Shown here: one piece after another, positions 62,913 to 64,000 of the stretch
Position numbering within the stretch: position 1 is the stretch's first letter
How the letters are laid out: every line of letters begins with the position of its first letter
Assembly: GCA_964651335.1 (NCBI GenBank)
Contig: CAZYVT010000013.1
Span: 1-64,000, forward strand
Direction of reading: 5' to 3'
Length of the DNA: 64,000 nt
Source: 2-02-FULL-66-14 sp964651335
GTDB lineage: Bacteria > Pseudomonadota > Gammaproteobacteria > Burkholderiales > SG8-39
The notes under the pieces: model-generated
Told to the model about the DNA's origin: nothing
The model's database searches: none
What the model saw: only the letters and a program-made list of their open reading frames with translations
Translations under genes and position numbers: made by a program

Positions 62913-63596
62913 ATGAAATCGACGCGTAGGATTCTCGCGCTGGCGGCTGCCGCGGCGCTTGCAGCGGGTACCGATTGCGTACTTGCCAATACCGGTACCG
63001 TGACCCATGTTGCGGGCACCTTGTCGGCCAAGAAAGCCGATGGCAGCACGCGTGTGCTGTCACCGAGGGCGCTGGTGGGGACCGGCGACACGATCAGCAC
63101 CGAGCGCGACAGCCACGCACAGATCCGCTTTGCCGACGGCGGCCAGGTGACGCTCACGCCGAGTACGTCGATGCAAATCGAAAGCTTCCGCTTCGCGAAG
63201 GACAAGCCCAAGGACGACTCGTTTCTGTTCGGTCTCTTCAAAGGCGGGCTGCGCGTGGTGACCGGGATTGTCGGCAACCGCAGCCGGAACAAGTTTCAGA
63301 TGGGAACCGCGACCGCGACCATCGGCATCCGCGGCACTACGTTCAGCGCGCATGACTGCCTGACGTCCGCCTGCGGGCAGTTGAAACCGGGTGTGTATTT
63401 TGGAGTCACGAACGGCAGCGTGATGGTGAGCAACCCGGCGGGCCAGCTTCGCCTCGCCGCGGGGCAGTTCAGCATCGTCGAAAAGGGCCAGCGCCCGCGC
63501 CTCACCGACAACCCCGGCCTGGCGATTGCGCCGCCGCAGGCTTTTTCGCGGCCGGCGGCTTCGGGTGGCAAGCCCGCTGAGTGCGTCGTGCGCTAG
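62913..63596 (+). CDS. FecR-domain secreted protein
   Basis: Length is 227 residues with a signal peptide (MKSTRRILALAAAAALAAGT). The FecR-like region runs from about residue 35 (GTLSAKKADGSTRVLSPRAL, then GTGDTISTERDSHAQIRFAD). The segment TATATIGIRGTTFSAHDCLT is typical of FecR-type surface proteins, not of the sigma-regulator. It ends in a Cys (AECVVR). No sigma factor or TonB receptor gene is nearby. Terminated by a strong hairpin. Confidence 0.82.
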   Translation: MKSTRRILALAAAAALAAGTDCVLANTGTVTHVAGTLSAKKADGSTRVLSPRALVGTGDTISTERDSHAQIRFADGGQVTLTPSTSMQIESFRFAKDKPKDDSFLFGLFKGGLRVVTGIVGNRSRNKFQMGTATATIGIRGTTFSAHDCLTSACGQLKPGVYFGVTNGSVMVSNPAGQLRLAAGQFSIVEKGQRPRLTDNPGLAIAPPQAFSRPAASGGKPAECVVR

Positions 63597-63622
63597 AAAC
63601 CGCCCGACATTTGTTTTCCAAG

Positions 63623-63645
63623 CCCCCGCCGCGGCGGGGGTTTTT
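63623..63645 (+). terminator. Rho-independent terminator after the FecR-like gene
   Basis: The 18-bp palindrome CCCCCGCCGCGGCGGGGG at 63623-63640 is followed by TTTTT and then GTTTTTT. It lies 27 bp after the fecR-like stop codon and 39 bp before the ftsK start. Confidence 0.9.
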
Positions 63646-63683
63646 GTTTTTTGCGGTAAACTGTTCCATTCCGGCCAGGCACC

Positions 63684-64000
63684 ATGGCGGCGGCAGACAA
63701 GACCCAAGGCGCACCCCTTCCGGCAAAGCTCGCGGGCCTGCTGCGCGAGGCGAAATGGCTGGTTGCAGTGGCTGCTGCTGCCTATCTGCTGCTCATTCTG
63801 CTCACGTTTCAAAAGGGCGACCCGGGCTGGTCGCATAGCGCCACGTCGGCCGTGGCGCAAAATGCGGGCGGACGATTCGGCGCCTGGCTGGCCGATGTCC
63901 TGCTTTATGTGTTCGGTCTGTCAGCATACTGGTGGGCCGTCCTTTGCCTGTACATCGTGGTGCGAGGCTACCGGCGGCTGGAGGGTTCGGCGTTGATCGA
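63684..64000 (+). CDS. ftsK: DNA translocase FtsK, N-terminal part (3' end outside window)
   Basis: The first about 105 codons are visible. MAAADKTQGAPLPAKLAGLL leads into two hydrophobic segments, AKWLVAVAAAAYLLLILLT and LLYVFGLSAYWWAVLCLYI, typical of the FtsK N-terminal membrane domain. The remaining membrane, linker and motor domains lie beyond the right edge. It is oriented away from trxB, as in many betaproteobacteria where trxB and ftsK are neighbours. A TAAACT lies about 27 bp upstream. Confidence 0.85.
   Translation, partial: MAAADKTQGAPLPAKLAGLLREAKWLVAVAAAAYLLLILLTFQKGDPGWSHSATSAVAQNAGGRFGAWLADVLLYVFGLSAYWWAVLCLYIVVRGYRRLEGSALI

Overview
The window is GC-rich chromosomal DNA. It most likely comes from a betaproteobacterium, probably an uncultured Burkholderiales/Nitrosomonadales-type organism. 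Evidence for this is the xseB-ispA-dxs-folE2 order, a DUF3579 gene beside rpsT, the murJ-sirB1-ribF-ileS-lspA-ispH block running into a minor-pilin/pilY1 operon, class II birA next to coaX and a SPOR protein, and glnB, trxB, a Crp-type regulator and ftsK at the right end. Genes are tightly packed with many 1-20 bp overlaps. Both edges cut genes: a Rieske oxygenase on the left and ftsK on the right.

Layout. 0-5.9 kb: Rieske oxygenase (minus), then xseB-ispA-dxs, folE2 and a protein-isoaspartate methyltransferase preceded by a signal-peptide-like stretch. 5.9-8.9 kb: a polar amino-acid ABC importer (binding protein and two permeases, no ATPase in the window). 8.9-14.8 kb: a retropepsin-like protease, a glutamine amidotransferase, and a minus-strand argD-argF-argG-hypothetical-yajQ run. 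14.8-16.1 kb: a hairpin, a REP-like inverted repeat, vapBC and DUF3579. 16.1-24.0 kb: rpsT and the murJ-to-ispH housekeeping block. 24.2-31.5 kb: pilE-fimT-pilV-pilW-pilX-pilY1, where PilY1 carries a run of four repeat units. 31.5-34.7 kb: a TonB-C-like protein, tRNA-Thr(CGU), an ATPase remnant, a SPOR protein, coaX and birA. 34.7-42.9 kb: a peptide ABC importer divergent from an N-acyl-D-amino-acid deacylase and an MlrC-type peptidase, which suggests a peptide-scavenging unit. 42.9-50.0 kb: an accessory patch with a zeta-toxin-like kinase, a Fic protein with a substituted catalytic His, a UPF0149/SEC-C protein, a DUF433 antitoxin-like protein, a one-polypeptide restriction-modification enzyme with a tiny ribbon-helix-helix gene, and a DUF2283 pair. 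50.0-57.7 kb: an amidase and a ugp system with two tandem ugpB paralogues, then ugpA, ugpE, ugpC and ugpQ. 57.8-64 kb: a small basic secreted protein, an SDR, a remnant of inorganic pyrophosphatase, a FemAB-like protein, glnB, a perfect REP hairpin that forms the 3' end of an smr gene, trxB, a Crp-like regulator, a FecR protein and ftsK.

Several observations go beyond routine annotation. Two REP-like elements share the GGGGTCAG core, and one of them supplies the stop codon of smr. Two gene remnants (AAA ATPase/DUF4143 type and ppa) mark rearrangement scars. In both the ugp and the peptide ABC systems, a strong hairpin with a T-tract lies between the binding-protein gene and the permease genes. 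No complete, clearly new system was found. The best candidates for new biology are the 42.9-50.0 kb accessory patch and the PilY1 repeat insertion.
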